Origin: Roseibium aquae
GTDB taxonomy: Bacteria; Pseudomonadota; Alphaproteobacteria; Rhizobiales; Stappiaceae
Assembly: GCF_008711285.1 (NCBI RefSeq)
Contig: NZ_VXDC01000004.1
Location: forward strand, 290,823 to 354,822
Reading direction: 5' to 3'
Length of the DNA: 64,000 nt
How positions within the stretch are numbered: the stretch's first letter is position 1; each line of letters begins with the position of its first letter. The position numbers and the translations under genes were made by a program. The notes beneath the pieces are model-generated. The model saw only the letters and a program-made list of their open reading frames with translations. It ran no database searches and was not told the origin of the DNA. This document shows, in pieces, positions 17,160 through 25,887 of the stretch.

Positions 17160-18341
17160 ATGTCGACCAAATACTCCAATATGACGGTGAAGGCCTACCG
17201 GCGCGAGAACGGCCGTATCGGCGTGCGCAACCACGTGGTCATTCTGCCTGTCGACGATATCTCGAACGCCGCCTGCGAAGCGGTGGCCAACAATGTCAAG
17301 GGCACGCTGGCCATTCCCCACGCCTATGGCCGCCTGCAATTCGGGGAGGATCTTGAACTCCATTTCCGCACTATGATCGGCACCGGGGCCAACCCGAATG
17401 TTGCCGCCGTGGTCGTGATCGGCATCGAGCCGGGCTGGACCAAGCGCATCGCCGACGGCATCCGGGAGACCGGCAAGCCGGTCGCCGAGTTCTCCATCGA
17501 GCAGAACGGCGACTTCGAGACCATCCGCCGCGCGTCCTGGGCCGCGAAGGAATTCGTCCACATGACTTCCGAATACCAGCGCGAAGAATGCTCGATTTCC
17601 GAGCTCTGGGTTTCCACCAAATGCGGGGAGAGCGACACGACCACGGGTCTCGGCTCGTGCCCCACCGTCGGCAACATGTACGACAAGCTGCTGCCGGAAG
17701 GCATCACGGGGTTCTTCGGCGAGACCTCGGAAATCACCGGCGCCGAACACATCTGCCAAAAGCGGGCGATCAACGAGGAAGTCGGCGAGCGCTGGTACAA
17801 GATGTGGAAGGCCTATCAGGACGAGGTCATTTTCGCCCATCAGACCGATGACCTGTCCGACAGCCAACCGACCAAGGGCAACATCGAGGGCGGTCTGACC
17901 ACCATTGAGGAAAAGGCCCTCGGGAACCTGGAAAAGATCGGCCGCACCTCGCAGTACATCGACATCTTGGAGCCTGCAGAAGCGCCAAAATCCGGCAACG
18001 GCCTCTATTTCATGGACTCGTCCTCCGCCGCCGCGGAATGCGTGACCCTGATGGCCGCGGGCGGGGCCGTGATCCACACCTTCCCGACAGGCCAGGGCAA
18101 CGTGGTCGGCAACCCGATCGTGCCGGTGATCAAGATCACCGCCAACCCGCGCACGGTCCGCACCATGAGCGAGCACGTGGATGTGGATGTGTCCGGCATT
18201 TTGCGACGGGAGATGACCATTGATGAGGCGGGCGATGCCTTGATCGATATGATCTGCCGCACCGCCAATGGCCGCAACACCGCAGCCGAAGCCCTTGGGC
18301 ACCGGGAGTTCTCGATGACCAAGCTTTACCGGAGCGCTTAA
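17160..18341 (+). CDS. suyB: (2R)-sulfolactate sulfo-lyase large subunit SuyB
   Basis: UxaA-family catalytic subunit, 393 residues from ATG 17160. Family sections include [45 protein letters not shown] (cysteines and charged residues of the metal/active site), [19 protein letters not shown] and [22 protein letters not shown]. The enzyme eliminates sulfite from sulfolactate and is iron-dependent in characterised members. It is the chemical end point of the operon, releasing pyruvate for growth. A strong GC-rich hairpin lies just after the stop, so this is probably the end of one transcription unit. Confidence 0.88.
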   Translation: MSTKYSNMTVKAYRRENGRIGVRNHVVILPVDDISNAACEAVANNVKGTLAIPHAYGRLQFGEDLELHFRTMIGTGANPNVAAVVVIGIEPGWTKRIADGIRETGKPVAEFSIEQNGDFETIRRASWAAKEFVHMTSEYQREECSISELWVSTKCGESDTTTGLGSCPTVGNMYDKLLPEGITGFFGETSEITGAEHICQKRAINEEVGERWYKMWKAYQDEVIFAHQTDDLSDSQPTKGNIEGGLTTIEEKALGNLEKIGRTSQYIDILEPAEAPKSGNGLYFMDSSSAAAECVTLMAAGGAVIHTFPTGQGNVVGNPIVPVIKITANPRTVRTMSEHVDVDVSGILRREMTIDEAGDALIDMICRTANGRNTAAEALGHREFSMTKLYRSA

Positions 18342-18354
18342 GGCCCTTCGAACC

Positions 18355-18376
18355 GGCGGCCGGCACCCCGGCCGCC
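18355..18376 (+). terminator. Strong terminator hairpin after suyB
   Basis: GGCGGCCGG (18355-18363), loop CACC, CCGGCCGCC (18368-18376): a perfect 9-bp GC stem 13 bp past the suyB stop, followed by a moderately T-rich stretch. It marks the end of the TRAP-hpsN-suyAB unit, with partial read-through possible into comC. Confidence 0.75.
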
Positions 18377-18675
18377 GCTCTGGTCTTCTGAAAAAAAGGG
18401 TCGGTGCCAGAAGCACTTCAGGACCACGAACAATCAGATCGCGTTTGGCAAGGGCCGGGCCATGGCCTCCATCCTTCCAGACGCGTTTTGCCCCCCTCGG
18501 GATGCGGGGAGCAAAGCCGGGATGACGATGGGATTTGGCAGCTCCGCCCGTCGTCATCCTCAGCCAGAGGAGGGTCTCGGATCCACCTCGCAGGAGGTGT
18601 GGCAATTCCGTCGCCAAGACGCGCGAATAACGATAGCTCTTGGCGATCTTTTGTCATTTGAAAGCATGAACACCC
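18377..18675 (+). repeat. Intergenic stretch with imperfect inverted repeat before the ComC-like gene
   Basis: No gene is seen here. An imperfect palindrome, GGGATGACGATGGG (18519-18532) against CCCGTCGTCATCCT (18547-18560), looks like the short dispersed palindromic repeats of alphaproteobacterial intergenic DNA. The promoter for the comC-suyZ unit must lie in the remaining part but I could not define it. Confidence 0.4.
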
Positions 18676-19686
18676 ATGGAACCAACCGAACGCCTGACCC
18701 TCACCGACGCGCAAGCCCTGATCACGGCGGCCTTCGCCACCGTGGGTGTGCCCGATGCCATCGCGCGCTCGGTTGCCCAAGCCCTCGTGGCCGCCGAAGC
18801 CGAGGGGCAGGTCGGGCATGGATTTTCGCGGGTCGAGGACTACGCCGCCCAGGTCCGCTCCGGCAAGATCATCGCCTCCGCGCGTGTCGAGATTCACATG
18901 AAGGGAACCACCAGCCTGCTTGCCGATGCCGGTTTCGGATTTGCCTATCCGGCGCTGGACGCGGTGATCGAAACCGGATCCGTGATCGCGCTGGAGCACG
19001 GCTGCGCCGCCATGGGTATCACCCGGTCCCACCATTGCGGCGCCTTGTCGGTGCAGGTCGAAAAGCTCGCCCAAAAGGGCTTGATGGCGATCATGGTCGC
19101 CAATGCGCCAGCGGCCATGGCGCCCTTTGGAGCCAAGGATCCGGTCTTCGGCACCAATCCGATCGCTTTTGCCGCACCCCGTCCGGGCAAGGATCCACTC
19201 GTCGTGGATATGTCCTTGTCGCGCGTGGCGCGCGGCAAGGTCATGAACGCACAGAAGGCCGGGAAGGACATCCCGCAAGGCTGGGCACTCGACAAGGACG
19301 GCAACCCGACGACCAACGCGGAGGCCGCGATGGCGGGAACCATGCTGCCGATCGGCGAAGCCAAGGGCACCGCGCTGGCGCTGATGGTGGAAATCCTGGC
19401 CTCGGTCATGACCGGGGCCGCCAAAAGCACGGAAGCGTCGTCGTTCTTTTCCCCGGACGGACCGCCTCCGGGCGTCGGTCAGTTTCTGATCGCTCTGAAA
19501 CCCATGGATTCCGATCATTTTGCACCCAGGATCGACGCCCTTCTCAGTCTGATTGAAACGATGGATGGCACGCGTTTGCCGGGCAGCCGCCGCGCGGCCG
19601 CCATCGCCAAGGCAACAATGGAAGGCATCGATGTCCCGGTGCGGTATGTCGAGGCCGTTAGGAGACTGCGCGATGGGTCAACCTGA
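18676..19686 (+). CDS. comC: Ldh2-family malate/sulfolactate dehydrogenase (ComC-like)
   Basis: NAD(P)-dependent dehydrogenase of the malate/L-lactate dehydrogenase type 2 family, 336 residues. Signature parts are GHGFSRVEDY with the catalytic histidine (about 50), ITRSHHCGALSVQVEKLA, FGTNPIAFAAP and DMSLSRVARGKV. ComC members interconvert (R)-sulfolactate and sulfopyruvate. Next to suyAB, ComC together with an (S)-specific enzyme racemises sulfolactate; no (S)-specific SlcC was recognised in this window. Family assignment is firm, substrate is inferred. It overlaps the exporter gene by 14 bp. Confidence 0.78.
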   Translation: MEPTERLTLTDAQALITAAFATVGVPDAIARSVAQALVAAEAEGQVGHGFSRVEDYAAQVRSGKIIASARVEIHMKGTTSLLADAGFGFAYPALDAVIETGSVIALEHGCAAMGITRSHHCGALSVQVEKLAQKGLMAIMVANAPAAMAPFGAKDPVFGTNPIAFAAPRPGKDPLVVDMSLSRVARGKVMNAQKAGKDIPQGWALDKDGNPTTNAEAAMAGTMLPIGEAKGTALALMVEILASVMTGAAKSTEASSFFSPDGPPPGVGQFLIALKPMDSDHFAPRIDALLSLIETMDGTRLPGSRRAAAIAKATMEGIDVPVRYVEAVRRLRDGST

Positions 19687-20731
19687 CATACCGGCAGAAG
19701 GACCCCGCACCCTTTTGAAAAAGACTGCAGGCAAAACCGCGGCGGCGCGGGAACTGATGCCCGGCCTGCTCGTTGCGGCCGTGATCGCCCTCGCCAGCCA
19801 GTTCATCGCCGAACACTATGGTGCGCCGGCCATGTTGCTAGCCCTCTTGATCGGCATCGCGCTCAACTTCCTGTCCGAGGACGGACCCTGCAAGGCCGGA
19901 ATTGCTTTCGGCTCGAAGCAGATGCTGCGGCTGGGAGTTGCTCTCTTGGGGCTCAGGATCAGTTTCGACATGGTGGCAGCCCTCGGCCTGCCCGTTGTCG
20001 GCCTGGTTGTCTGCGGAACGCTTGCGACCATCGCATTCGGGATCACGTTCGCGCGCGCTTTTGGCTTTGACCGCAGCTTTGGCTTCCTGTCGGCGGGAGC
20101 AGTCGCCATTTGCGGAGCATCCGCGGCCATGGCGATTGCCGCCGTCTTGCCCCGGGATTCCGATTCGGAGAACCGTCTCGTCTTCACGGTTGTCGGAGTG
20201 ACCATCCTGTCGACGATCGCGATGATCCTGTACCCTGTAGTCAGCCAGGGGCTCGGCTTCGATGACCGGATGAGCGGCGTTTACCTGGGAGCGACGATCC
20301 ACGATGTTGCTCAGGTTGTCGGCGCGGGATTTTCCGTATCGGAGGAAACGGGCGAAACCGCGACGCTCGTCAAACTGCTTCGGGTCGCCATGTTGGCACC
20401 GGTCGTTCTGGCGGCCCTACTGATCATCCGGAACACCTCGGGGAAAAGGGCTGCGGACGGCCCCAAAGTCCCGCTGATACCCGCATTCGTGGCAGGATTT
20501 GTTCTGCTTGCGGTGATCAATTCTACGATCGATTTACCGGACATGATCGCGGACGGTTCGGCCGCCGTCTCGCGCTGGCTGCTGTTGCTCGCGATTGCCG
20601 CGGTCGGGCTGAAAACCGTTCCAAAGGATCTGATGAAGGTCGGCAAAAGCGCCGCCGCGTTCCTGATCGCCCAAACGGTCTTTTTGGCCATTTTGATCGG
20701 GATCGGACTGCTCGTTGTCCTGCCGGGCTGA
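19673..20731 (+). CDS. suyZ: YeiH/UPF0324-family anion exporter, SuyZ-like
   Basis: Integral membrane protein of 352 residues with about ten hydrophobic helices. Family marks are YGAPAMLLALLIGIALNFLSED, LRLGVALLGLRISF, GAVAICGASAAMAIAAVLP and YLGATIHDVAQVVGAGFSVS. Proteins of this family beside sulfo-lyase genes are named SuyZ and are thought to export sulfite or sulfate released by desulfonation. The start ATG 19673 lies inside the end of comC. A longer upstream frame exists but has no membrane or ribosome-site support. Transported ion is inferred from context. Confidence 0.82.
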   Translation: MGQPDIPAEGPRTLLKKTAGKTAAARELMPGLLVAAVIALASQFIAEHYGAPAMLLALLIGIALNFLSEDGPCKAGIAFGSKQMLRLGVALLGLRISFDMVAALGLPVVGLVVCGTLATIAFGITFARAFGFDRSFGFLSAGAVAICGASAAMAIAAVLPRDSDSENRLVFTVVGVTILSTIAMILYPVVSQGLGFDDRMSGVYLGATIHDVAQVVGAGFSVSEETGETATLVKLLRVAMLAPVVLAALLIIRNTSGKRAADGPKVPLIPAFVAGFVLLAVINSTIDLPDMIADGSAAVSRWLLLLAIAAVGLKTVPKDLMKVGKSAAAFLIAQTVFLAILIGIGLLVVLPG

Positions 20732-20767
20732 CCAGTTGACCATTCACGAACCCAAGAGGAGACCACC

Positions 20768-21184
20768 ATGTACCGACACATCCTCATCCCCGTCGCACTT
20801 GATCATGAGGCACTGATTGCCCCCAAACAGAAGGTTGCCCGGCGCCTGCTGGAGGACGGCGGCCGTATCACACTGCTAACGGTGCTGGAGAATATTCCAG
20901 GTTTCGTATCGGAGTTCGTGGATCTCAAGATCGACAATCACCTGGCCGAGAAGGTGGCGGAAAAGCTGCGCGCAGCGGCGGACGCAGACGCGGACGAGCG
21001 GATCATCTGCAAGGTCGTCACGGGCAAGCCCGGCGTGCAGATCGCCGCCTATGCCGCCGAAAACAGTGTCGACTTGATAATCGTCGGATCGCACCATCCG
21101 TCCGCGCAAGACTATTTCCTGGGGTCGACGGCGTCCCGCGTGGTCCGCCGCGCGGACTGTTCGGTATTTGTGGTTCGAGATTGA
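20768..21184 (+). CDS. Universal stress protein, single domain
   Basis: Cytoplasmic Usp fold of 138 residues: MYRHILIPVALD at the N-terminus, VDLIIVGSHHP and the nucleotide-loop region GSTASRVVRRADCSVFVVR at the C-terminus (G-S-x9-G-type motif in modified form). GAGGAG lies 5-6 bases before the start. It follows the SuyZ-like exporter by 36 bp and precedes a SulP transporter that is itself followed by another Usp. Function is not known; a regulatory role on anion transport is a possibility. Confidence 0.85.
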   Translation: MYRHILIPVALDHEALIAPKQKVARRLLEDGGRITLLTVLENIPGFVSEFVDLKIDNHLAEKVAEKLRAAADADADERIICKVVTGKPGVQIAAYAAENSVDLIIVGSHHPSAQDYFLGSTASRVVRRADCSVFVVRD

Positions 21185-21437
21185 CCGTTTCATGCCCGAG
21201 GCGGGCATGTTCGGAGCGGTGCGTTCCCGGCGCCTGGCGTGTCGGGAATGAGCTTGCAGGTCCCCTGAAGCTTGCCATTTTCCTCCGGGGCGGATACACC
21301 GCACTGCAGCAAACCAGGACCCGGATGCGATTCCGGGTGGCTCTTCCGGCCGCCGATCCGCCGGACAATGACGAAAAAAGGTGCGAACGCACGCCGGTTT
21401 TGCAGTGTCTGCCAGACCGGTATCGGACAACATTTTC

Positions 21438-22928
21438 ATGTTTTCAATTGACGCTTACCGCAGCCAATGGCTCGGAAACATTCGCGGCGATCTGCTTGCC
21501 GGGCTCGTCGTAGCGCTGGCCCTCATTCCCGAAGCCATCGCCTTTTCCATCATCGCGGGCGTGGATCCGAAGATCGGTCTTTATGCCAGCTTTTCGATTG
21601 CCGTCATCACCGCGATGACGGGAGGCCGCCCGGGCATGATCTCGGCCGCCACAGCGGCCACAGCCGTTTTGATGGTCACGCTGGTGCGCGATCATGGATT
21701 GCAGTATCTGCTGGCCGCGACCGTTCTAGCCGGGTTGATCCAGATCGGCGCCGGGCTGCTGCGGCTCGGGTTCGTCATGCGGTACGTGTCGAAATCGGTG
21801 ATGACCGGCTTCGTCAACGCGCTCGCCATCCTGATTTTCATGGCTCAGCTCCCTGAACTCGATCCCCGCGAGGTGACGTGGATCACCTATGCGCTGGTCG
21901 CGGCGGGGCTGGCGATCATCTACCTCTTTCCTCTCCTGACCACAGCGGTGCCCTCTCCGCTTGTCACAATTGTGATTCTGACCGGCCTCACCGTCGCGCT
22001 CGGTCTCGACGTTCGCACAGTCGGCGACATGGGGGACCTGCCGGACACCCTGCCCGTCTTTCTGATCCCCGACATTCCCCTGACTTTCGAAACGCTTCAA
22101 ATCATCTTTCCGTACTCCGTCGCGGTCGCCGTTGTCGGTCTTCTGGAAAGCCTGATGACGCAGAACATCGTGGACGATCTGACAGACACCAAGTCGAACC
22201 GGAACCAGGAATGCATCGGTCAGGGGCTCGCCAACACGGCGACCGGCTTCATCGGCGGCATGGCCGGCTGCGCGATGATCGGTCAGTCGATCATCAACGT
22301 GAAATCGGGTGGCCGCGGACGGCTTTCCTGCTTCGTGGCGGGCGTGTTTCTGCTGATCCTGGTCGTCGGGCTGGGCGATCTCGTCAGCATCATTCCGATG
22401 CCGGCGCTGGTGGCGATCATGATCATGGTCTCGATCGGGACATTCTCCTGGTCGTCGATCAAGGCGCTGAGGGTCCATCCGCGCTCGTCCTCCATCGTGA
22501 TGATCGCGACGGTCGTGACTGTCGTCTACACCCACAACCTGGCCATCGGCGTTCTGGTGGGGGTATTGCTGTCGGGCATCTTCTTCGCCGCCAAGATCGC
22601 ACAGCTCTTCAACATGCGCACCGAAATCAGCCCCGATGGCCGGGTCCGCACCTATCACGTCGAAGGACAGCTATTCTACGGCTCGGTCGAGGATTTCATG
22701 AACGCCTTTGACTTCAGGGAGGCGCCGGAGCGGGTCGTCATCGATGTGAGCCGCGCGCATATCTGGGACATCTCCTCGGTTCAGGCACTCGACATGGCGA
22801 TCCTGAAATTCCGTCGCGACGGCGCCGAGGTCGAGGTCGTGGGCATGAATGACGCGACAGAAACCCTGGTCGACCGGCTTGCCATCCATGACAAGCCTGG
22901 CGCCATTGACAAGCTGACAGCGCATTGA
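21438..22928 (+). CDS. SulP-family sulfate/anion transporter with STAS domain
   Basis: Membrane transporter of 496 residues from ATG 21438 ([11 protein letters not shown]). The upstream open codons lack a signal and look non-coding. SulP core features are [64 protein letters not shown] and the C-terminal STAS domain (about 390-490, [19 protein letters not shown]). SulP proteins carry sulfate, bicarbonate or other anions, usually inward with protons or sodium. Behind a sulfonate-degradation operon a role in sulfate or sulfite movement is reasonable but direction and ion are open. The following Usp gene starts 14 bp later. Confidence 0.87.
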   Translation: MFSIDAYRSQWLGNIRGDLLAGLVVALALIPEAIAFSIIAGVDPKIGLYASFSIAVITAMTGGRPGMISAATAATAVLMVTLVRDHGLQYLLAATVLAGLIQIGAGLLRLGFVMRYVSKSVMTGFVNALAILIFMAQLPELDPREVTWITYALVAAGLAIIYLFPLLTTAVPSPLVTIVILTGLTVALGLDVRTVGDMGDLPDTLPVFLIPDIPLTFETLQIIFPYSVAVAVVGLLESLMTQNIVDDLTDTKSNRNQECIGQGLANTATGFIGGMAGCAMIGQSIINVKSGGRGRLSCFVAGVFLLILVVGLGDLVSIIPMPALVAIMIMVSIGTFSWSSIKALRVHPRSSSIVMIATVVTVVYTHNLAIGVLVGVLLSGIFFAAKIAQLFNMRTEISPDGRVRTYHVEGQLFYGSVEDFMNAFDFREAPERVVIDVSRAHIWDISSVQALDMAILKFRRDGAEVEVVGMNDATETLVDRLAIHDKPGAIDKLTAH

Positions 22929-22942
22929 GGGAGGAGAGACCC

Positions 22943-23797
22943 ATGACAGACAAGATCATCGCCCTCGTGGACGGCTCCATCTATTCGGAAAGCGTCTGCC
23001 ACCACGCCGCCTGGATCGCGCAGCGCACCGCCGCACCGGTCGAGCTGATCCATGTACTCGGCCGACGGGAGGCCCCGGAAAAGTCGGACCTGTCCGGTGC
23101 GATCCGGCTGGGGGCGCGCAGCAAGCTGATGGAAGAACTGGCCGAGCTCGACTCGCAACGCGCGAAGCTCGTCGGCCATCGCGGTCGTGCGATCCTCGAG
23201 GATGCCCGCGCCATCGTGGACCGGGACGGCGTGACCGAGATCACCACCCGCCTGCGCCACGGCGATGTGGTTGAGGCCATTTCGGAAATCGAGGGTGAGG
23301 CCCGCGTCATTGTGATCGGAAAGCGCGGCGAGGCCGCCGATTTCGCCAAGGGGCATCTGGGCTCAAATCTGGAGCGGATCGTGCGGGCCGCCCACCGGCC
23401 TGTTTTCGTCGCCGCCCGCGCCTTCAAACCCATTAACAGCGTACTGGTGGCCTATGATGGCGGACGGTCGGCGATGAAGGCGGTGGATCACATTTCTCGC
23501 AGCCCGCTTTTCGCAGGGCTCGCCGTGACCGTGGTGACCGTCGGCACCGAGACGCCGGAAATCAAGAAGGGCCTCGCGGACGCGACGGCCTTGTTGATGG
23601 CCGCAGGCATCGAGGCCGAGACTCGGGTCGTGCCGGGCCAGCCGGAAACCCAACTTGGCAAGCTTGTCGAGGAAGAAGGCTTCGGTATGGTGGTCATGGG
23701 CGCCTATGGGCACAGCCGTATCCGTGCGCTGGTGATTGGATCGACGACGACCGAAATGGTCCGGTCCTGCAAGGTTCCTGTCGTTCTTTTGCGGTGA
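22943..23797 (+). CDS. Universal stress protein, tandem Usp domains
   Basis: Two Usp folds in 284 residues. The first covers about 1-145 (IIALVDGSIYSESV ... VIVIGKRGEAADFAKGHLGSNLERIVRAAHRPVFV), the second about 155-284 (INSVLVAYDGGRSAMKAV ... MVVMGAYGHSRIRALVIGSTTTEMVRSCKVPVVLLR). The second repeat keeps the ATP-binding pattern G-x2-G-x9-GS. Start ATG 22943 has GGGAGGAGAG upstream. It is paired with the SulP gene and might report energy or stress state to the transporter; that is inference. Confidence 0.87.
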   Translation: MTDKIIALVDGSIYSESVCHHAAWIAQRTAAPVELIHVLGRREAPEKSDLSGAIRLGARSKLMEELAELDSQRAKLVGHRGRAILEDARAIVDRDGVTEITTRLRHGDVVEAISEIEGEARVIVIGKRGEAADFAKGHLGSNLERIVRAAHRPVFVAARAFKPINSVLVAYDGGRSAMKAVDHISRSPLFAGLAVTVVTVGTETPEIKKGLADATALLMAAGIEAETRVVPGQPETQLGKLVEEEGFGMVVMGAYGHSRIRALVIGSTTTEMVRSCKVPVVLLR

Positions 23798-23959
23798 CGG
23801 TCCGGCAGTCCCCAACCATCCGGTCTGGGCCATAGCCCGGCCTTGCGCCTTTATGCGCGGCGATGCATCCTCCCCGCCAAGATCAGCGAGCTTCAAGCCG
23901 GAAACGTTTCCCGCCCATGCGCTGATCCGATCCACAGGCCCAGATCAGGGGGGAGCAAG

Positions 23960-24250
23960 ATGCCAAAAGGATATGTCGTGGCCCACATCCGCATTGAGGA
24001 CGAAGGCGCCTACGAGGAATTCAAGAAAATGGCCGGGCCGGCCATCACTCAGCATGGCGGCCGTGTGCTGGTTCGCAACGGGGACGGCGATCATCGGGAG
24101 GGCAGCTTGCGCGGCACGGTCGTGGTGGTCGAGTTCGATGATCTTGCGGCCGCACGGCGCTTCTACGAGTCAGAGGCTTACACCGCCGCGCGGCAAGTTC
24201 GCGAGCGGGCGGGAGAAACGGATCTGGTGATAGTCGAGGGAGTCGATTGA
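23960..24250 (+). CDS. DUF1330-family small protein
   Basis: 96-residue ferredoxin-like alpha/beta protein: PKGYVVAHIRIEDEGAYEEFKK, GGRVLVRNGD, GTVVVVEFDDLAAARRFYESEAYTAARQVR and a final DLVIVEGVD. These match DUF1330 (dimeric alpha-beta barrel). GGGGAGCAAG lies upstream of ATG 23960, which fits the usual N-terminus; a longer frame is open but unsupported. Function is unknown in the family. It appears to be a single gene at the end of the sulfonate region, followed by degenerate DNA. Confidence 0.82.
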   Translation: MPKGYVVAHIRIEDEGAYEEFKKMAGPAITQHGGRVLVRNGDGDHREGSLRGTVVVVEFDDLAAARRFYESEAYTAARQVRERAGETDLVIVEGVD

Positions 24251-24466
24251 CGGTTCGACCCCGATTTGCAGCAGGCTTGCGGGCGACGGGCCAAAGCATG
24301 GACGCCTATCCTGTGCTGGACGCCTGAGAAGATTGTGAAGAGGATGCGTGCCCCGGACGCTGGCCTGGCCCCTGTCGCGCGAGGCTGGGCAGGCAGACAA
24401 CCCGTCCGTCAGCAAGGTGTTCAACCCGGACATCGACCCCAAAGACATTCGAGAGAGCCTGGCTCG

Positions 24467-24726
24467 TCAATGCCTCCTGCGGGCCCCGGCCGCCCGGACC
24501 GGGCCCTCGTGCGGAAGCACGACCTGTGTTCCGATCGCCAGCGCATGATCTGGATCGTGGGTGGACAGCATCACGGTCAGACCGTCGCCCGAAAGACTGG
24601 CAACCTCGGTGAGGACCAGGGCCTGATTGCCGAAATCGAGGCTCGCGGTGGTCTCGTCGATCACGAGAACCGGCGCGCCTTGCGCTAGCGCGCGGGCAAT
24701 CAGGACGAGCTGAGAACCTCTAGTTA
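24467..24726 (-). pseudogene. Remnant of an ABC transporter ATP-binding protein (siderophore/cobalamin type)
   Basis: The minus-strand frame reads SQLVLIARALAQGAPVLVIDETTASLDFGNQALVLTEVA ... LSTHDPDHALAIGTQVV, the C-terminal third of an ATPase of the FecE/BtuD type. Walker A, Q-loop and a proper LSGGQ are missing (the frame enters at RGSQ), and Walker B reads DETTASLD with the normal proline replaced. It starts at an abrupt junction near 24720 with AT-rich DNA. Non-functional relic of a metal-chelate importer. Confidence 0.75.
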
Positions 24727-24835
24727 CCGGCTTTTTGAGACTATAATTGGCAAAATTGTCTGCTGGTAGGGGTGCGCTGGGTCTGTTGCTTCCGGATGAT
24801 TTTGTCATTTATCCCCTGTAGGGCCTTTCGGCAGC

Positions 24836-24985
24836 CTATACCGTCTGTGTTTCGCTGATCTGGACGAGCCTTCTCATGGTGTAACGATGTTGGCCATTCC
24901 GATCCTGGTTCTGGCCCGCGCGATGCCGATGGGCCGATCCTGTCGTCATCATCAGTGCCACAATCGCTGCCGTGAGCTTTCGCAT
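24836..24985 (-). pseudogene. Signal-peptide stump of a truncated secreted protein gene
   Basis: From ATG 24985, preceded by GGGAGGAACC, the minus strand encodes MRKLTAAIVALMMTTGSA, a good signal peptide. The frame then becomes atypical; the -1 frame reads TRIGMANIVTP, suggesting a frameshift and truncation of a periplasmic binding-protein gene. It follows tupA by 74 bp on the same strand and may be the first part of a lost ABC system to which the ATPase relic (24467-24726) also belonged. Confidence 0.5.
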
Positions 24986-25059
24986 GCAGGTTCCTCCCGG
25001 GGGGAAGCCCGGACCCGGCGCCACAGGTTTGTGCGGCGCCGGAACGGATGGCGGCGGCG

Positions 25060-25887
25060 TCAGCTTCCGGCGTTGGGGAAGAAGAGCTGCTGGTCGTCCA
25101 CCTGATAGGATGCGATCGCGGCCTGACCTTCGTCAGAAATTATCCAGTCGACGAACTGCTGGCCAAGATCGGCCTTCACATTCGGATGCTTTTCCGGGTT
25201 CACCAGAATAATGCCGTACTGGTTGAACATCTTCGGATCGCCCTCGACCGCGATCTGGTAGTCGCCCTTGTTGCCGAAGGAGATCCATGTGGCGCGGTCG
25301 GTCATGATGTAGGCGCCCATCGCGGTGCCGGTGTTCAGCGTGGCGCCCATGCCCGACCCCGTCTCGCGATACCAGCCGCCGGAAGCCGCGGCGACGTCCA
25401 CATCCGTCTCACCCCAGAGGCGAAGCTCCGCCTTGTGCGTTCCGCTGTCATCCCCGCGCGAGGCGAAGGGAGCCTCCGCCGCGGCGATCTTCGCAAGCAC
25501 GGCCGCCACATCGGACATTCCCGCGACCCCGGCCGGGTCCGCCGCCGGCCCGACAATCACGAAGTCGTTGTACATCACGTCGAAACGCTCGACGCCGTTG
25601 CCGTCGGCCACAAATTTTTCCTCGGCCGGCTTTGAATGCACGAAAAGGACATCGCCATCGCCATTGGCAGCGTTCTTGATCGCCTGGCCCGTGCCGACGG
25701 CAACGACCCGAACCTCGATCCCGGTTTTCTCGGCGAAGATTGGCAGGATATGGTCGAACAATCCCGAGTTCTGTGTGGATGTCGTGGACTGGACAATAAT
25801 GAAATCATCCTGCGCCGCGGCTGGACCGGACAGCCCCAGCGCCAATGCAAGGCCGGCGGCCAGTCCGAGAAAACAGCGTCTGATCAT
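25060..25887 (-). CDS. tupA: Tungstate ABC transporter periplasmic binding protein TupA
   Basis: Periplasmic oxyanion-binding protein, 275 residues, with signal peptide (FLGLAAGLALALGLSGPAAAQ). Tungstate-type motifs are STTSTQNSG near the mature N-terminus, VHSKPAEEKFV, NDFVIVGP and SRGDDSGTHKAELRLW, which hold the serine/threonine/arginine ligands in TupA. ModA proteins lack these. Tungstate is the expected ligand and would feed tungsten enzymes or keep tungstate apart from molybdate. Its start overlaps the end of tupC. Confidence 0.92.
   Translation of the reverse strand: MIRRCFLGLAAGLALALGLSGPAAAQDDFIIVQSTTSTQNSGLFDHILPIFAEKTGIEVRVVAVGTGQAIKNAANGDGDVLFVHSKPAEEKFVADGNGVERFDVMYNDFVIVGPAADPAGVAGMSDVAAVLAKIAAAEAPFASRGDDSGTHKAELRLWGETDVDVAAASGGWYRETGSGMGATLNTGTAMGAYIMTDRATWISFGNKGDYQIAVEGDPKMFNQYGIILVNPEKHPNVKADLGQQFVDWIISDEGQAAIASYQVDDQQLFFPNAGS

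Noticed and set aside
16856..18341. Calling the UxaA-type pair altronate dehydratase
   Set aside because: Split subunits, neighbouring HpsN-like and exporter genes favour sulfolactate sulfo-lyase; no uronate pathway genes are present.
17082..18617. Long antisense open frame (about 510 codons) across suyB
   Set aside because: Artefact of high-GC third-position bias opposite a well-supported gene; no domain or ribosome site.
21726..22658. Antisense frame rich in D, H and R opposite the SulP gene
   Set aside because: Composition is typical of a shadow frame; the sense strand encodes a clear transporter.
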